NCBI GenBank assembly: GCA_050248275.1
Contig: JBFWSR010000016.1
Span: 21,614 to 85,613, forward strand
Source: CAILZL01 sp050248275
Lineage (GTDB): Bacteria; Pseudomonadota; Gammaproteobacteria; Steroidobacterales; Steroidobacteraceae
DNA length: 64,000 nt
Direction of reading: 5' to 3'
The translations under genes were made by a program, and so were the position numbers. Below the pieces are notes generated by a model that saw nothing but the letters and a program-made list of their open reading frames with translations, was not told the origin of the DNA and searched no databases. Below are positions 9,202 to 17,598 of the stretch, in pieces. Every line of letters starts with the position of its first letter. Position 1 is the stretch's first letter.

Positions 9202-9218
9202 CTTAAGAGCTAATTAAG
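9202..9218. promoter_or_regulatory. PmrA-box-like direct repeat between efflux operon and its regulator
   Basis: CTTAAG-AGCTA-ATTAAG is a direct repeat of TTAAG with an 11-bp period, which fits the PmrA/QseB consensus (TTAA half-sites separated by five bases). The same bases also form an inverted repeat TTTCTTAA/TTAAGAAA (9199-9206 and 9214-9221). It lies in the 104-bp divergent region, 46 bp before the regulator ATG and 43 bp before the adaptor ATG. That is where an OmpR-type regulator would act on both. Confidence 0.6.
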
Positions 9219-9263
9219 AAATCCGGTCTAGCCTCACCGTTATTCAGTAAAGAAAAGTCAAAC

Positions 9264-9935
9264 ATGCGTGTATTACTCGTAGAAGATGATTCGCTGCTGG
9301 GCAAAGCGGTGCGTACCGGACTGGAACAGCAGGACCATGCGGTTGACTGGGTACAGGATGGCGCTGCGGCCGAGCTGGCGTTGATGACCAGCGACTACGC
9401 GGCCATGGTGCTGGACATCGGCCTGCCCAGACAGGACGGCATGACCCTGCTCAGAAAAATCCGCGCCAAAGGCAAACAGATTCCGGTCGTGATCATTACC
9501 GCGCGCGATGATATTGCCGACCGCGTGGCCGGGCTTGACAGCGGCGCCGATGATTTCATCGTCAAGCCGTTCGACCTGCAGGAACTGGGCGCCCGCCTGC
9601 GCGCCGTGGTGCGCCGGGCCAGCGGCCGCGCTTCCAGCGACATCGTGCATGGTTCCTTGAAGGTCGATCCGGCGGCGCGCACGGTGGTACTCGACGGCAA
9701 GCCCATTCCTCTGACGGCGCGTGAATTCGCGATACTGACGCACTTGCTGGAGCATCGCGGCCGGGTGCTGAGCAAGCAGCAGTTACAGGAATCCCTGTAC
9801 AGTTGGAGCGACGAGATCGAAAGCAATACGGTGGAAGTGCATGTGCATCATCTGCGCCGCAAGCTGGGGCGCGATCTCATCAAGACCATGCACGGGATGG
9901 GATACATGATTGATGAACGCATCCAGACCGGATAA
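9264..9935 (+). CDS. OmpR-family response regulator (PmrA/QseB-like)
   Basis: A DNA-binding response regulator of 223 residues. The receiver has VEDD near residue 7, phospho-acceptor Asp in VLDIGLPRQDG (about 51) and Lys in VKPFDL. The winged-helix Trans_reg_C domain (about 130-220) ends with VEVHVHHLRRKLGRDLIKTMHGMGYM. The sequence follows the QseB/PmrA/TctD branch. It overlaps the following kinase gene by 23 bases, so the pair is co-translated. The TTAAG direct repeat just upstream suggests autoregulation and control of the divergent efflux operon. Confidence 0.92.
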   Translation: MRVLLVEDDSLLGKAVRTGLEQQDHAVDWVQDGAAAELALMTSDYAAMVLDIGLPRQDGMTLLRKIRAKGKQIPVVIITARDDIADRVAGLDSGADDFIVKPFDLQELGARLRAVVRRASGRASSDIVHGSLKVDPAARTVVLDGKPIPLTAREFAILTHLLEHRGRVLSKQQLQESLYSWSDEIESNTVEVHVHHLRRKLGRDLIKTMHGMGYMIDERIQTG

Positions 9936-11322
9936 CTCCTCTGCCAGCGACGGACGCTGGTCGCTGCGCACACGTCTGATCATCCTGTTGCTGGTGGCGA
10001 CTTCCGGGTTGTGGGCGCTGGCGTCCTATTCCGTCTACCGGGAAACCGAAATCGAAAGTCAGGAGCTGTTCGACGATTCGCTCAAGGAAACGGCTTATCT
10101 GCTGCTGACAGTGGTCGAGCACGAAATGGCCGAGCATGGCATCAATTACACCTCGCAGATGATTGATGCCGCCGGCGTGCCCGGCACGCACTATCTGCGT
10201 TTCCAGATATGGAACGATGCCGGCCAGTTGGTTTACCGTTCGCAGGATGCGCCGGAGCAGCCCATGGCAGGCGCCGACAGCCTGGGTTACGCCTGGGCCA
10301 ATAACGGCAGTGATGCGTTGCGCACCTATGCCGCCTGGAATGCCGATCGCCGCTTGCAGATCCAGATTGGCGAACCATTGAGTCATCGTCGTGAAATCAC
10401 CCAGCGCACAGTGCGGCGGCTGGCTGTGTTCGCGGCTTTTTTTCTGCCGCTGACCGCCTTGCTCATCTGGTGGATCATCGCACGCAGTTTCGAGCCCATC
10501 CGCTGGACCAGCGAAGCGGTCGCCAGACGCACGGGGCGGCATCTGGATGATGTGGAGCTGGGCAATGTACCGCGTGAAATTGCGCCGTTGATCATTGCAT
10601 TGAACCGTTTGCTGGGCCGCATTCGCGAAACCCTGGAACACGAGCGGAGTTTTACCGCCAATGCCGCGCACGAACTGCGCACGCCACTGGCGGCAATTCG
10701 CGCCCATGCGCAGGTGTTGCAGGGCGCGCGCAATGCGGAAGAGGCCGGCGAAGCAGCGCAGGACATCATTGCCGGCGTGGATCGCAGCCGGCGGCTGGTG
10801 GACCAATTGCTGGCGCTGGCCCGGCTCGATAAGGCGCAGGTGGATGTTTCGCCGCAACAGGTTGATCTGGCGTTGCTGGTGCAGCAGCAGGTGAGCGAAC
10901 ATCGTGCTTTCGCCGAGCGTCAACAGATTGTCCTGACTGCCGGGACGCAGCCGGCCGTCGTTCAAGGCCATGCCGATCATCTCAACATTCTGCTGCGCAA
11001 TCTGATCGACAATGCCTTGCGTTACACGCCGGCCGATGGCGTGGTGCAGGTCAGTTGCGGCGTGTCCGACGGCGTCAGTTATCTGGCGGTGCGCGATTCT
11101 GGTGTGGGCATTCCCGAAGCGGAGCGCGAACTCATCTTCAAACGCTTTTATCGCATCAACCGTCTGGGCGACAGCCAGTCCTACGGCAGTGGTCTGGGTC
11201 TATCCATCGTGCAGCGCCTGGTCGATCAGTATGGTGCGCAAATCAGCATTGAGGATGGTTTGAACGGCGCGGGGGTCGGTTTCGTGGTGCGCTTCGCCGG
11301 TACGGCGGCGCAACAGTCATGA
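9913..11322 (+). CDS. Membrane sensor histidine kinase (QseC/PmrB-like)
   Basis: The partner of the preceding regulator, 469 residues. A first membrane helix (about 20-42) and a second (about 165-187) enclose a periplasmic sensor region of about 120 residues. A HAMP segment (RSFEPIRWTSEAVARR), HisKA with NAAHELRTPLAA (His near 252) and HATPase with NLIDNALRYTP, DSGVGIP and GSGLGLSIV follow. An ATG at 9913 is preferred to the TTG immediately before it. The last 6 bases overlap the end of the convergent pyruvate kinase gene. Metal or envelope stress sensing is an inference from the divergent efflux operon. Confidence 0.9.
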   Translation: MNASRPDNSSASDGRWSLRTRLIILLLVATSGLWALASYSVYRETEIESQELFDDSLKETAYLLLTVVEHEMAEHGINYTSQMIDAAGVPGTHYLRFQIWNDAGQLVYRSQDAPEQPMAGADSLGYAWANNGSDALRTYAAWNADRRLQIQIGEPLSHRREITQRTVRRLAVFAAFFLPLTALLIWWIIARSFEPIRWTSEAVARRTGRHLDDVELGNVPREIAPLIIALNRLLGRIRETLEHERSFTANAAHELRTPLAAIRAHAQVLQGARNAEEAGEAAQDIIAGVDRSRRLVDQLLALARLDKAQVDVSPQQVDLALLVQQQVSEHRAFAERQQIVLTAGTQPAVVQGHADHLNILLRNLIDNALRYTPADGVVQVSCGVSDGVSYLAVRDSGVGIPEAERELIFKRFYRINRLGDSQSYGSGLGLSIVQRLVDQYGAQISIEDGLNGAGVGFVVRFAGTAAQQS

Positions 11323-13230
11323 CGGTGCGGTCTCGTCCGGTCGAATGACTTCAAGCTGCGGGCCATCGAAGTCGCATGCCACCTTCAGCGCCCTGAGCAT
11401 GGCGCGCTTTTTCGACTGATGTGATTCCATTCGTCTGAGAATGTCATCCAGTACGTGCAACGCTTCGTGGATGTACGGACCTTTGTTGAGCATGACGCAC
11501 TCGGCGCGATGACCCATGGCGGCATCGGTGATTTCGGCGCGCGAGGGCGTGCCGTTCTTGGCGAGCGATTCCAGCACCTGCGTGGCCCAGATGGCCGGAC
11601 AATGTGCCGCTTCGCACAACCACAGGATTTCCTCCTGGACTTCCGCGAGCCGTTCATAGCCGCATTCCACCGCCATGTCGCCGCGGGCGATCATGACTCC
11701 GAAACGCTCATGGCGCATGGCGGTCAGCAACATGGCCGGCAGACGTTCGAAGCCGCGCCGGGTTTCGATCTTGAGCACAATGCCGGGAGGCTGGCTGTCG
11801 AACGAATGCAGACGGTCGATGAGCGCCTGTACATCGCTTTCATGATTGGCAAAGGACAGGCCGACCAGATCGGCATGACGGACTACGAATTCCAAGTCTG
11901 CATGATCCTTGGGCGTGAGCGCCGGCAGTCGCAATTTACTGTCGGGAAGATTGATGCCCTTGTCGGCTTTCAGGCGCGCACCGCGGGGCGGCGTGTGTTC
12001 GATGCGGATGCGGATTTCCGCATCCGACACGGCTTCGGCAATGCCCGCTATGTGGCCGTCATCCAGATACACGCGTTCGCCCGCTTTCACATCAGCGAAC
12101 ACTTCAGGCAGCGTGCAGGGAATGCGCGCCGGACTCAGCAGCCGGCCGCTGGAATCGTGCGAAGCAGTGCGGCCCGGCGTTGCATCCTGCGTCAGCACCA
12201 GCAAATCACCCGCCTGCAGGCGGATGCTGCCGGCGTCGGATGCAATCCCGGATACTTTGCAGGCCATCGGGCCGTGCATGCCTTTGCCGATGCGTCGCAT
12301 GGTTGTGCCATTGGTGATATACGCCGTGCGCGTCAGTTCCGCCCAAAGTCCGCCGCGCTCGCTATCGACCACCTGCAATACACGACGGCGGCCACGCGCA
12401 TCGCGCAGGCTCAACCGATCGCCGGGTCGTATTGCCGCCAGCCATTTGGCGTCCACCTGCAGCACGCCATCCGCAACGGATGGCGCCGGGTGCGCGACGC
12501 TCTGGCTGGTCAACCAGATGCGCGCCGGGGCAGTGACACGTCCGAAAGCATCGCGGCTGGACGACAGTTTTTGCACTGCCGGTCCGGGTTCGATGTCTCC
12601 TGTTCGGAGCTTGGGGCCGCCCAGATCCATCAGCACGGCGCATTGCCGGCCCAGCGTGGCCTGCGCCATGCGCAGGTGCTCGATCATTTTCCGCCAGGCA
12701 ACGGCATCGTCATGAGCGCAATTGATACGCATGCAGTTCATGCCGTTTTCGAGCAGGCGATGCACGATGGTGTAATCATCGGCCGCCTCGCCTGGCATCG
12801 TGACCATGATGCGCACGCTGCGTTCGCCGGGCGGCGGTCCCAGCAGCGCGATGCCATGATTTTCCAGCAGATGCGTGCCGGAAATGAGGTCGCACGGGCT
12901 GGCATCAATCTGAATGGACGTGGATGTATTCAGGATGCGGTCGAGCAGATCGAGCACGGCATTCACCGTGGACAGCGCATGCGCTTCGGAGCGGCCGATG
13001 GATGACAGTCCCACGCCGGCAAGCTGGGTTTGCAGCGCACGCAGATCCTGTTTGCGCATGGCAAGATAGTGCAGCAGGTTGCGTGCGCTGCCCTGATGTT
13101 GTGCGGCGATGCCGGCAAGCAATTCTGTGTGCTGCTGCTCCAGCGCCAGCATCGCGTTCTTGAGCTGGAGCAGCGAATTGCGGAGTGCTGAAAGCAGGCT
13201 GAAATGTTGCTCGTTGCCTGTTGCGACCAT
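11317..13230 (-). CDS. Pyruvate kinase family protein, K+-independent type, with N-terminal extension
   Basis: A 637-residue protein matching the catalytic barrel of pyruvate kinase: MRINCAHDD, LMDLGGPKLRTG (about 205-214), KGINLP, IVLKIETRRGFERLP with the catalytic Lys near 485, MIARGDMAVE, WATQVLESL and PSRAEITDAAMG. Lys in GPKLRTG corresponds to the Glu-to-Lys change known from K+-independent enzymes. The usual potassium ligands Ser and Thr are replaced (NCAH, DLGG). The allosteric C-terminal domain is missing, and about 110 N-terminal residues form a helical extension not seen in standard enzymes. ATG at 13230 is chosen over an upstream TTG because GGAA precedes it. It probably makes pyruvate and ATP from PEP, though the divergence leaves room for another reaction. 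Confidence 0.8.
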   Translation of the reverse strand: MVATGNEQHFSLLSALRNSLLQLKNAMLALEQQHTELLAGIAAQHQGSARNLLHYLAMRKQDLRALQTQLAGVGLSSIGRSEAHALSTVNAVLDLLDRILNTSTSIQIDASPCDLISGTHLLENHGIALLGPPPGERSVRIMVTMPGEAADDYTIVHRLLENGMNCMRINCAHDDAVAWRKMIEHLRMAQATLGRQCAVLMDLGGPKLRTGDIEPGPAVQKLSSSRDAFGRVTAPARIWLTSQSVAHPAPSVADGVLQVDAKWLAAIRPGDRLSLRDARGRRRVLQVVDSERGGLWAELTRTAYITNGTTMRRIGKGMHGPMACKVSGIASDAGSIRLQAGDLLVLTQDATPGRTASHDSSGRLLSPARIPCTLPEVFADVKAGERVYLDDGHIAGIAEAVSDAEIRIRIEHTPPRGARLKADKGINLPDSKLRLPALTPKDHADLEFVVRHADLVGLSFANHESDVQALIDRLHSFDSQPPGIVLKIETRRGFERLPAMLLTAMRHERFGVMIARGDMAVECGYERLAEVQEEILWLCEAAHCPAIWATQVLESLAKNGTPSRAEITDAAMGHRAECVMLNKGPYIHEALHVLDDILRRMESHQSKKRAMLRALKVACDFDGPQLEVIRPDETAPS

Positions 13231-13286
13231 CGGGATTCCGGCGCCGTGAGTAATACCACTGTGCAGTGAATTCAAACACGTCTGTA

Positions 13287-13303
13287 TGACAGTTTTGCTG
13301 TCA
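13287..13303. promoter_or_regulatory. Palindrome TGACAG-N5-CTGTCA in divergent carbon-gene promoter region
   Basis: A perfect 6-bp inverted repeat with a 5-bp spacer lies between the divergent pyruvate kinase and glucan phosphorylase genes (206-bp gap). Its symmetry and position suit an operator for a dimeric regulator shared by both directions. No regulator gene is adjacent. Confidence 0.4.
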
Positions 13304-13436
13304 GCGAGTGCAGGGATTTTTGCGTCATTGCAGGCGCCTCCGGCAATCCGCCCGTAACATCGGTGTCATACAATGTTTCCTTCCCATGCACCGCGCATTG
13401 CGCCATTTAGCAGATTGCACGTCAGCCGGACACCCC

Positions 13437-15137
13437 ATGCATACCCAGTTCACCTACGAAGAGCGGATCGCTTTTTTCTCCATGGAGATAGCCTTCGATA
13501 ATGACATTCCCACTTACAGCGGCGGTCTGGGCGTGCTGGCCGGCGATGCACTGCTGGCCGCCGCCGATATGGGCATTCCGCTGGTGGGCGTTACGCTGGT
13601 CAGTCGGGAAGGCTATTTTCGCCAGCTTATCGATGCCGAAGGACGGCAGATGGAAATGCCCGATCCCTGGGATCCTGCCGGCAGGGCGCAAGCGCTCAAC
13701 GCCACGGTGGCCGTGGAGATCGGCGGTCGCGAAGTCTGGGTGCGCGGCTGGCTCGAGGTGGTGAAAGGCCGGGCCGGCGACGGCATTCCGGTCATTCTGC
13801 TGGATACCGATCTCGGCCAGAATCATGTGGATGATCGCCTGATCACGCATCATCTGTATGGCGATGGCGACGATTACCGGATCAAGCAGGAAATAGTGTT
13901 GGGCATTGGCGGCGTGCGGTTATTACATGCACTCGGTTTCCGTATCCGCAAATACCACATGAATGAGGGGCACTCGGCTTTTCTGACCATCGAACTGCTC
14001 AATCGCTTTCGTTACGCAGCCACGGATGTACATCCAGATGAATCGCCCTACGATGCGCCCCGCGTCCGGCAGTTATGCAACTTCACCACGCACACGCCGG
14101 TGGAGGCAGGGCACGACAAGTTTTCCTACGAACTGGTGCAGCAAACCCTGACCGACGGCATCGACATGGTATGGCTGCGACATTTCGCCGGTGCGGACGT
14201 GCTCAACATGACCCAGTTGGCGCTCAATCTCAGCCAGTACGTCAATGGCGTCGCCAAGCGGCATGCGACGTTGTCGAAGACCCTGTTTCCAGGTCATGCG
14301 GTGCAGGCCATCACCAACGGCGTGCATGCTTATCGCTGGACCGCGCCAGCGCTTGCGCAGCTTTACAACGAATATGTGCCTGGCTGGGATTACGAACCGG
14401 AATTGCTGGTGCGTGCGGATCGCATTCCCGATGCCTTGATCGCACGGGCGCATCAGCAATGCCGGCGCGATCTCATCGAACAGATACGCGCCGCAACATC
14501 CATCCAGTTCAAGCCGGATATTCCCGTCATCGGCTTTGCGCGGCGCATGACCGGCTACAAGCGTCCCGGGTTGTTGTTTTCCGACCTGGAGCGCTTGCGG
14601 CGCATTGCGCAGCGCTGGCCATTCCAGATTGTGCTGGCCGGCAAGGCGCATCCCAAGGATGGTCAGGGCAAATACCTGATCGAGACCTTGCATCGTCATA
14701 TGCGGGAGTTGCGCGATGTCATTCCCATTGCTTTCCTGCCGGACTACGATCTGGATATGGCGCGCGCCATGGTGGCTGGGGCGGATGTGTGGCTGAACAC
14801 GCCGCAGCGTCCTTTGGAAGCTTCCGGCACCAGCGGCATGAAGGCTGCCTGCAATGGCGTGCCGCAACTCAGCGTGCTGGATGGCTGGTGGATAGAAGGC
14901 TGTATCGAAGGCGTCACCGGCTGGGCCATTGGCGACGATGCCGAAACCTCCAATGGCGGCGATATGCAATCGCTGTACGACAAACTGGAATTTACCGTAC
15001 TGCCGCTCTGGCACGAGGCGGCGGGACAGTCGCCGGGCTGGGTGTCGGTGATGAAGGGCGCCATTTCCAAAAGCGCTTCATATTTCAACAGCCATCGCAT
15101 GATGCGGCGCTATACCACCGAAGTGTATGTCCGTTGA
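13437..15137 (+). CDS. glgP: Alpha-glucan (glycogen) phosphorylase, GT35
   Basis: This enzyme releases glucose-1-phosphate from alpha-1,4-glucans with a PLP cofactor. The 566-residue protein begins MHTQFTYEERIAFFSMEIAFDN and continues with IPTYSGGLGVLAGD, as in the short bacterial/archaeal phosphorylase subfamily. It carries YHMNEGHSAF, FARRMTGYKRPGL and the PLP-lysine region EASGTSGMKAACNGVPQLS (Lys near 467). The ATG at 13437 fits the family start; upstream in-frame codons give unrelated sequence. It opens a plus-strand series with transaldolase, acetate kinase and phosphoketolase, suggesting that stored glucan feeds the phosphoketolase route. Confidence 0.92.
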   Translation: MHTQFTYEERIAFFSMEIAFDNDIPTYSGGLGVLAGDALLAAADMGIPLVGVTLVSREGYFRQLIDAEGRQMEMPDPWDPAGRAQALNATVAVEIGGREVWVRGWLEVVKGRAGDGIPVILLDTDLGQNHVDDRLITHHLYGDGDDYRIKQEIVLGIGGVRLLHALGFRIRKYHMNEGHSAFLTIELLNRFRYAATDVHPDESPYDAPRVRQLCNFTTHTPVEAGHDKFSYELVQQTLTDGIDMVWLRHFAGADVLNMTQLALNLSQYVNGVAKRHATLSKTLFPGHAVQAITNGVHAYRWTAPALAQLYNEYVPGWDYEPELLVRADRIPDALIARAHQQCRRDLIEQIRAATSIQFKPDIPVIGFARRMTGYKRPGLLFSDLERLRRIAQRWPFQIVLAGKAHPKDGQGKYLIETLHRHMRELRDVIPIAFLPDYDLDMARAMVAGADVWLNTPQRPLEASGTSGMKAACNGVPQLSVLDGWWIEGCIEGVTGWAIGDDAETSNGGDMQSLYDKLEFTVLPLWHEAAGQSPGWVSVMKGAISKSASYFNSHRMMRRYTTEVYVR

Positions 15138-15261
15138 GCGCGGCGCTGGCTGCCGGTTTCATTGCAAATCCGCAAGCGGTCCGTATTGTCAACGATGCAT
15201 GTTCGGACGATGACTGGCACAGTCATTGATTCTTCGCCCGGCATCGCCCACAAGGTTTTTC

Positions 15262-16383
15262 ATGAACGACGCGAAACAGCAAAATCCCCTGATGCAGTTG
15301 AAAACCTTTGGCCAGAGCATCTGGCTGGATGACATTCGCCGCGCCTGGCTCAATGACGGCACGCTGGCGACATTGATTGGCGCGGACGGCATTTGCGGGT
15401 TGACTTCCAACCCGGCGATTTTCAGGAAATCCATCGTGGAGAATCATGACTACGATGCCGCCATTGCCCGGCTTGCGCAGGCCGGCGCGGATGTGCAGAC
15501 GATGTACGAAACATTGGTCATGGACGACGTGCGCGCTGCGGCGGACCTGTTGCTGCCCACTTACGAATCGACACAACGACGCGATGGTTACGTCAGTCTG
15601 GAAGTGTCGCCACATCTGGCGCATGACACACCAGCCACTATTGCTGAAGCACAGCGTTTGTGGAATACGGTGGCCAGACCGAATCTGATGATCAAAGTGC
15701 CGGGCACCGCAGCCGGTCTGCCGGCCATTCGCCGGCTGATTGCCGCGGGAATCAATGTCAATGTCACGCTGCTGTTCAGCGTCGAACGTTATCGTGAAAC
15801 TGCCGAAGCGTATCTTGTCGGACTGGAGGACCGCCTGCAGGATGGAAAATCACCGGACGGCATCGCCTCGGTGGCAAGCTTCTTTCTGAGCCGCATTGAT
15901 GTACTGATCGACAAACGTCTCGACAGCGGCGGCATGTCGCAACTGCGCGGCAAGGCGGCCATCGCCAGCGCCCGCCTTGCATACCAGGTGTACAGACAGT
16001 TGTTGACCAGTCCGCGCTGGCAGGCGTTGGCGCGGCATGGCGCAGTCATGCAGCGTTTGCTGTGGGCAAGCACGGGGACCAAGGATCCGGGGTACAGCGA
16101 TGTCAAGTATGTCGAGGCGCTGATTGGCGCCGATACGGTCAACACCGTGCCGTTGGAGACGCTGGCTGCTTATCGCGATCATGGCGTGCCGGCAAGCAGG
16201 CTGGAGCAGGAACTCAATGCGGCGCAGGCCTTGCCCGGCCAGCTTGCAGCAGCCGGCATTGATCTGCAGAGTGTGGCGCAGCAACTGGAAGCCGAAGGCA
16301 TCCAGAAATTCATCGAACCTTTCGAACAATTGCACGTCGTGCTGGCGCAGCGCCGCGCTGACGCCATCCGCCCCCCACGTTAG
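15262..16383 (+). CDS. tal: Transaldolase
   Basis: Transfers a dihydroxyacetone unit between sugar phosphates of the non-oxidative pentose phosphate pathway. The 373-residue protein has SNPAIF near the start, VSLEVSPHLAHDT, the Schiff-base Lys in PNLMIKVPGT, NVNVTLLFS and LWASTGTKDPGYSDVKYVE, all typical of the longer bacterial transaldolases. The start at 15262 (ATGAACGAC) gives the usual N terminus; an earlier in-frame start adds unrelated residues. It lies between glucan phosphorylase and acetate kinase, in a position to supply or drain fructose-6-phosphate and erythrose-4-phosphate for phosphoketolase. Confidence 0.94.
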   Translation: MNDAKQQNPLMQLKTFGQSIWLDDIRRAWLNDGTLATLIGADGICGLTSNPAIFRKSIVENHDYDAAIARLAQAGADVQTMYETLVMDDVRAAADLLLPTYESTQRRDGYVSLEVSPHLAHDTPATIAEAQRLWNTVARPNLMIKVPGTAAGLPAIRRLIAAGINVNVTLLFSVERYRETAEAYLVGLEDRLQDGKSPDGIASVASFFLSRIDVLIDKRLDSGGMSQLRGKAAIASARLAYQVYRQLLTSPRWQALARHGAVMQRLLWASTGTKDPGYSDVKYVEALIGADTVNTVPLETLAAYRDHGVPASRLEQELNAAQALPGQLAAAGIDLQSVAQQLEAEGIQKFIEPFEQLHVVLAQRRADAIRPPR

Positions 16384-16397
16384 TTGCGGTAACAGCA

Positions 16398-17594
16398 ATG
16401 ACTCATGTTCTGACGCTCAATGGCGGATCTTCCAGCATCAAGTTCGGTTTGCACCATGCCGGCGTCGATCCCCGACGGATTCTGGCCGGCAAGATCGAAC
16501 GCATCGGTTTGTCCGGTACTTCACTGACTTTCGTCGACTCTTTACGCAACCAGCATGGCAATCAACAGGTGGCGGCTGACAGCTTTGAGTCGGCAGTGGG
16601 GTTTCTGGTGGAATGGCTGGATGCACACGTGGGCTTTGCCAACGTCAAGGCGGTGGGTCATCGTGTGGTGCATGGCATGGAGCATCGCAATCCTGAATTG
16701 TTGACGCCTCCCTTGCTGGAGGAATTGCGCAGCATCAGTCAGTACGATCCGGAACATCTGCCTGGCGAGATCCGTCTGATCGAGGCCTTCATCAGGGAGG
16801 TGCCGGCATTGCCGCAAGTGCTGTGTTTCGACACGGCATTCCATCAAACCATGCCGCGTGTCGCCACGCTGTTGCCGATTCCCCGGCGTTATCAATCCAA
16901 GGGGATTCGCCGCTATGGCTTTCATGGCCTGTCATACAGCTATCTCATGCATGCATTGACGTGCGTGGCCGGCGAGCAGGCGGCAACTGGCAAGGTGATT
17001 CTTGCGCATCTGGGCAATGGCGCCAGCATGGCGGCGGTTCGCAATGGCAAGGGCATCGACACCACCATGGGCTTCACGCCCAGCGGCGGCCTGCCGATGG
17101 GTACGCGCAGCGGCGATCTCGATCCGGGTGTGATCTGGTATCTGGCTCAGATCGAAAAACTGTCGCCGCAACAACTGAGCGTCTTGATCAATCAGCAATC
17201 CGGTTTGCTGGGCATGTCCGGCCTCAGCTCCGACATGCGCGATTTGCTGGCCCATGAAGAACATGATGCAGCGGCTGCGGAAGCGATCGATCTGTTCTGC
17301 TATCAGGCGCGCAAATCGATCGGCGCATTTGCCGCTGCATTGGGCGGGCTGGAAACGCTGGTATTCAGCGGTGGCATCGGTGAGCACCTGCCGCCAGTGC
17401 GTGGCCGCATTTGCCAGGGCTTGCAGTTTCTCGGCATTGAGCTTGACGCAGAACTCAATGCCGTCAATGCCGATGTGATCTCGGCACAAACCAGTCGCGT
17501 GGCGGTGCGCGTCATCCCCACTGATGAAGAATGGATGATGGCTCGCTTTGTATGCCAGACGCTGGGACTGGATGCGGTTACTGAACAGGGGTGA
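16398..17594 (+). CDS. ackA: Acetate kinase
   Basis: Converts acetyl phosphate and ADP to acetate and ATP. The 398-residue protein has both family signatures: LNGGSSSIKF at the N terminus and GHRVVHG...CFDTAFHQTMP in the middle. The nucleotide-binding region HLGNGASMAAVRNGKGIDTTMG and FSGGIGEH near the C terminus are also present. Length is normal. It begins 14 bases after transaldolase and ends one base before the first ATG of phosphoketolase. That fits acetyl phosphate made by phosphoketolase being used here; no phosphotransacetylase gene is in the window. Confidence 0.96.
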   Translation: MTHVLTLNGGSSSIKFGLHHAGVDPRRILAGKIERIGLSGTSLTFVDSLRNQHGNQQVAADSFESAVGFLVEWLDAHVGFANVKAVGHRVVHGMEHRNPELLTPPLLEELRSISQYDPEHLPGEIRLIEAFIREVPALPQVLCFDTAFHQTMPRVATLLPIPRRYQSKGIRRYGFHGLSYSYLMHALTCVAGEQAATGKVILAHLGNGASMAAVRNGKGIDTTMGFTPSGGLPMGTRSGDLDPGVIWYLAQIEKLSPQQLSVLINQQSGLLGMSGLSSDMRDLLAHEEHDAAAAEAIDLFCYQARKSIGAFAAALGGLETLVFSGGIGEHLPPVRGRICQGLQFLGIELDAELNAVNADVISAQTSRVAVRVIPTDEEWMMARFVCQTLGLDAVTEQG

Positions 17595-17598
17595 GATG

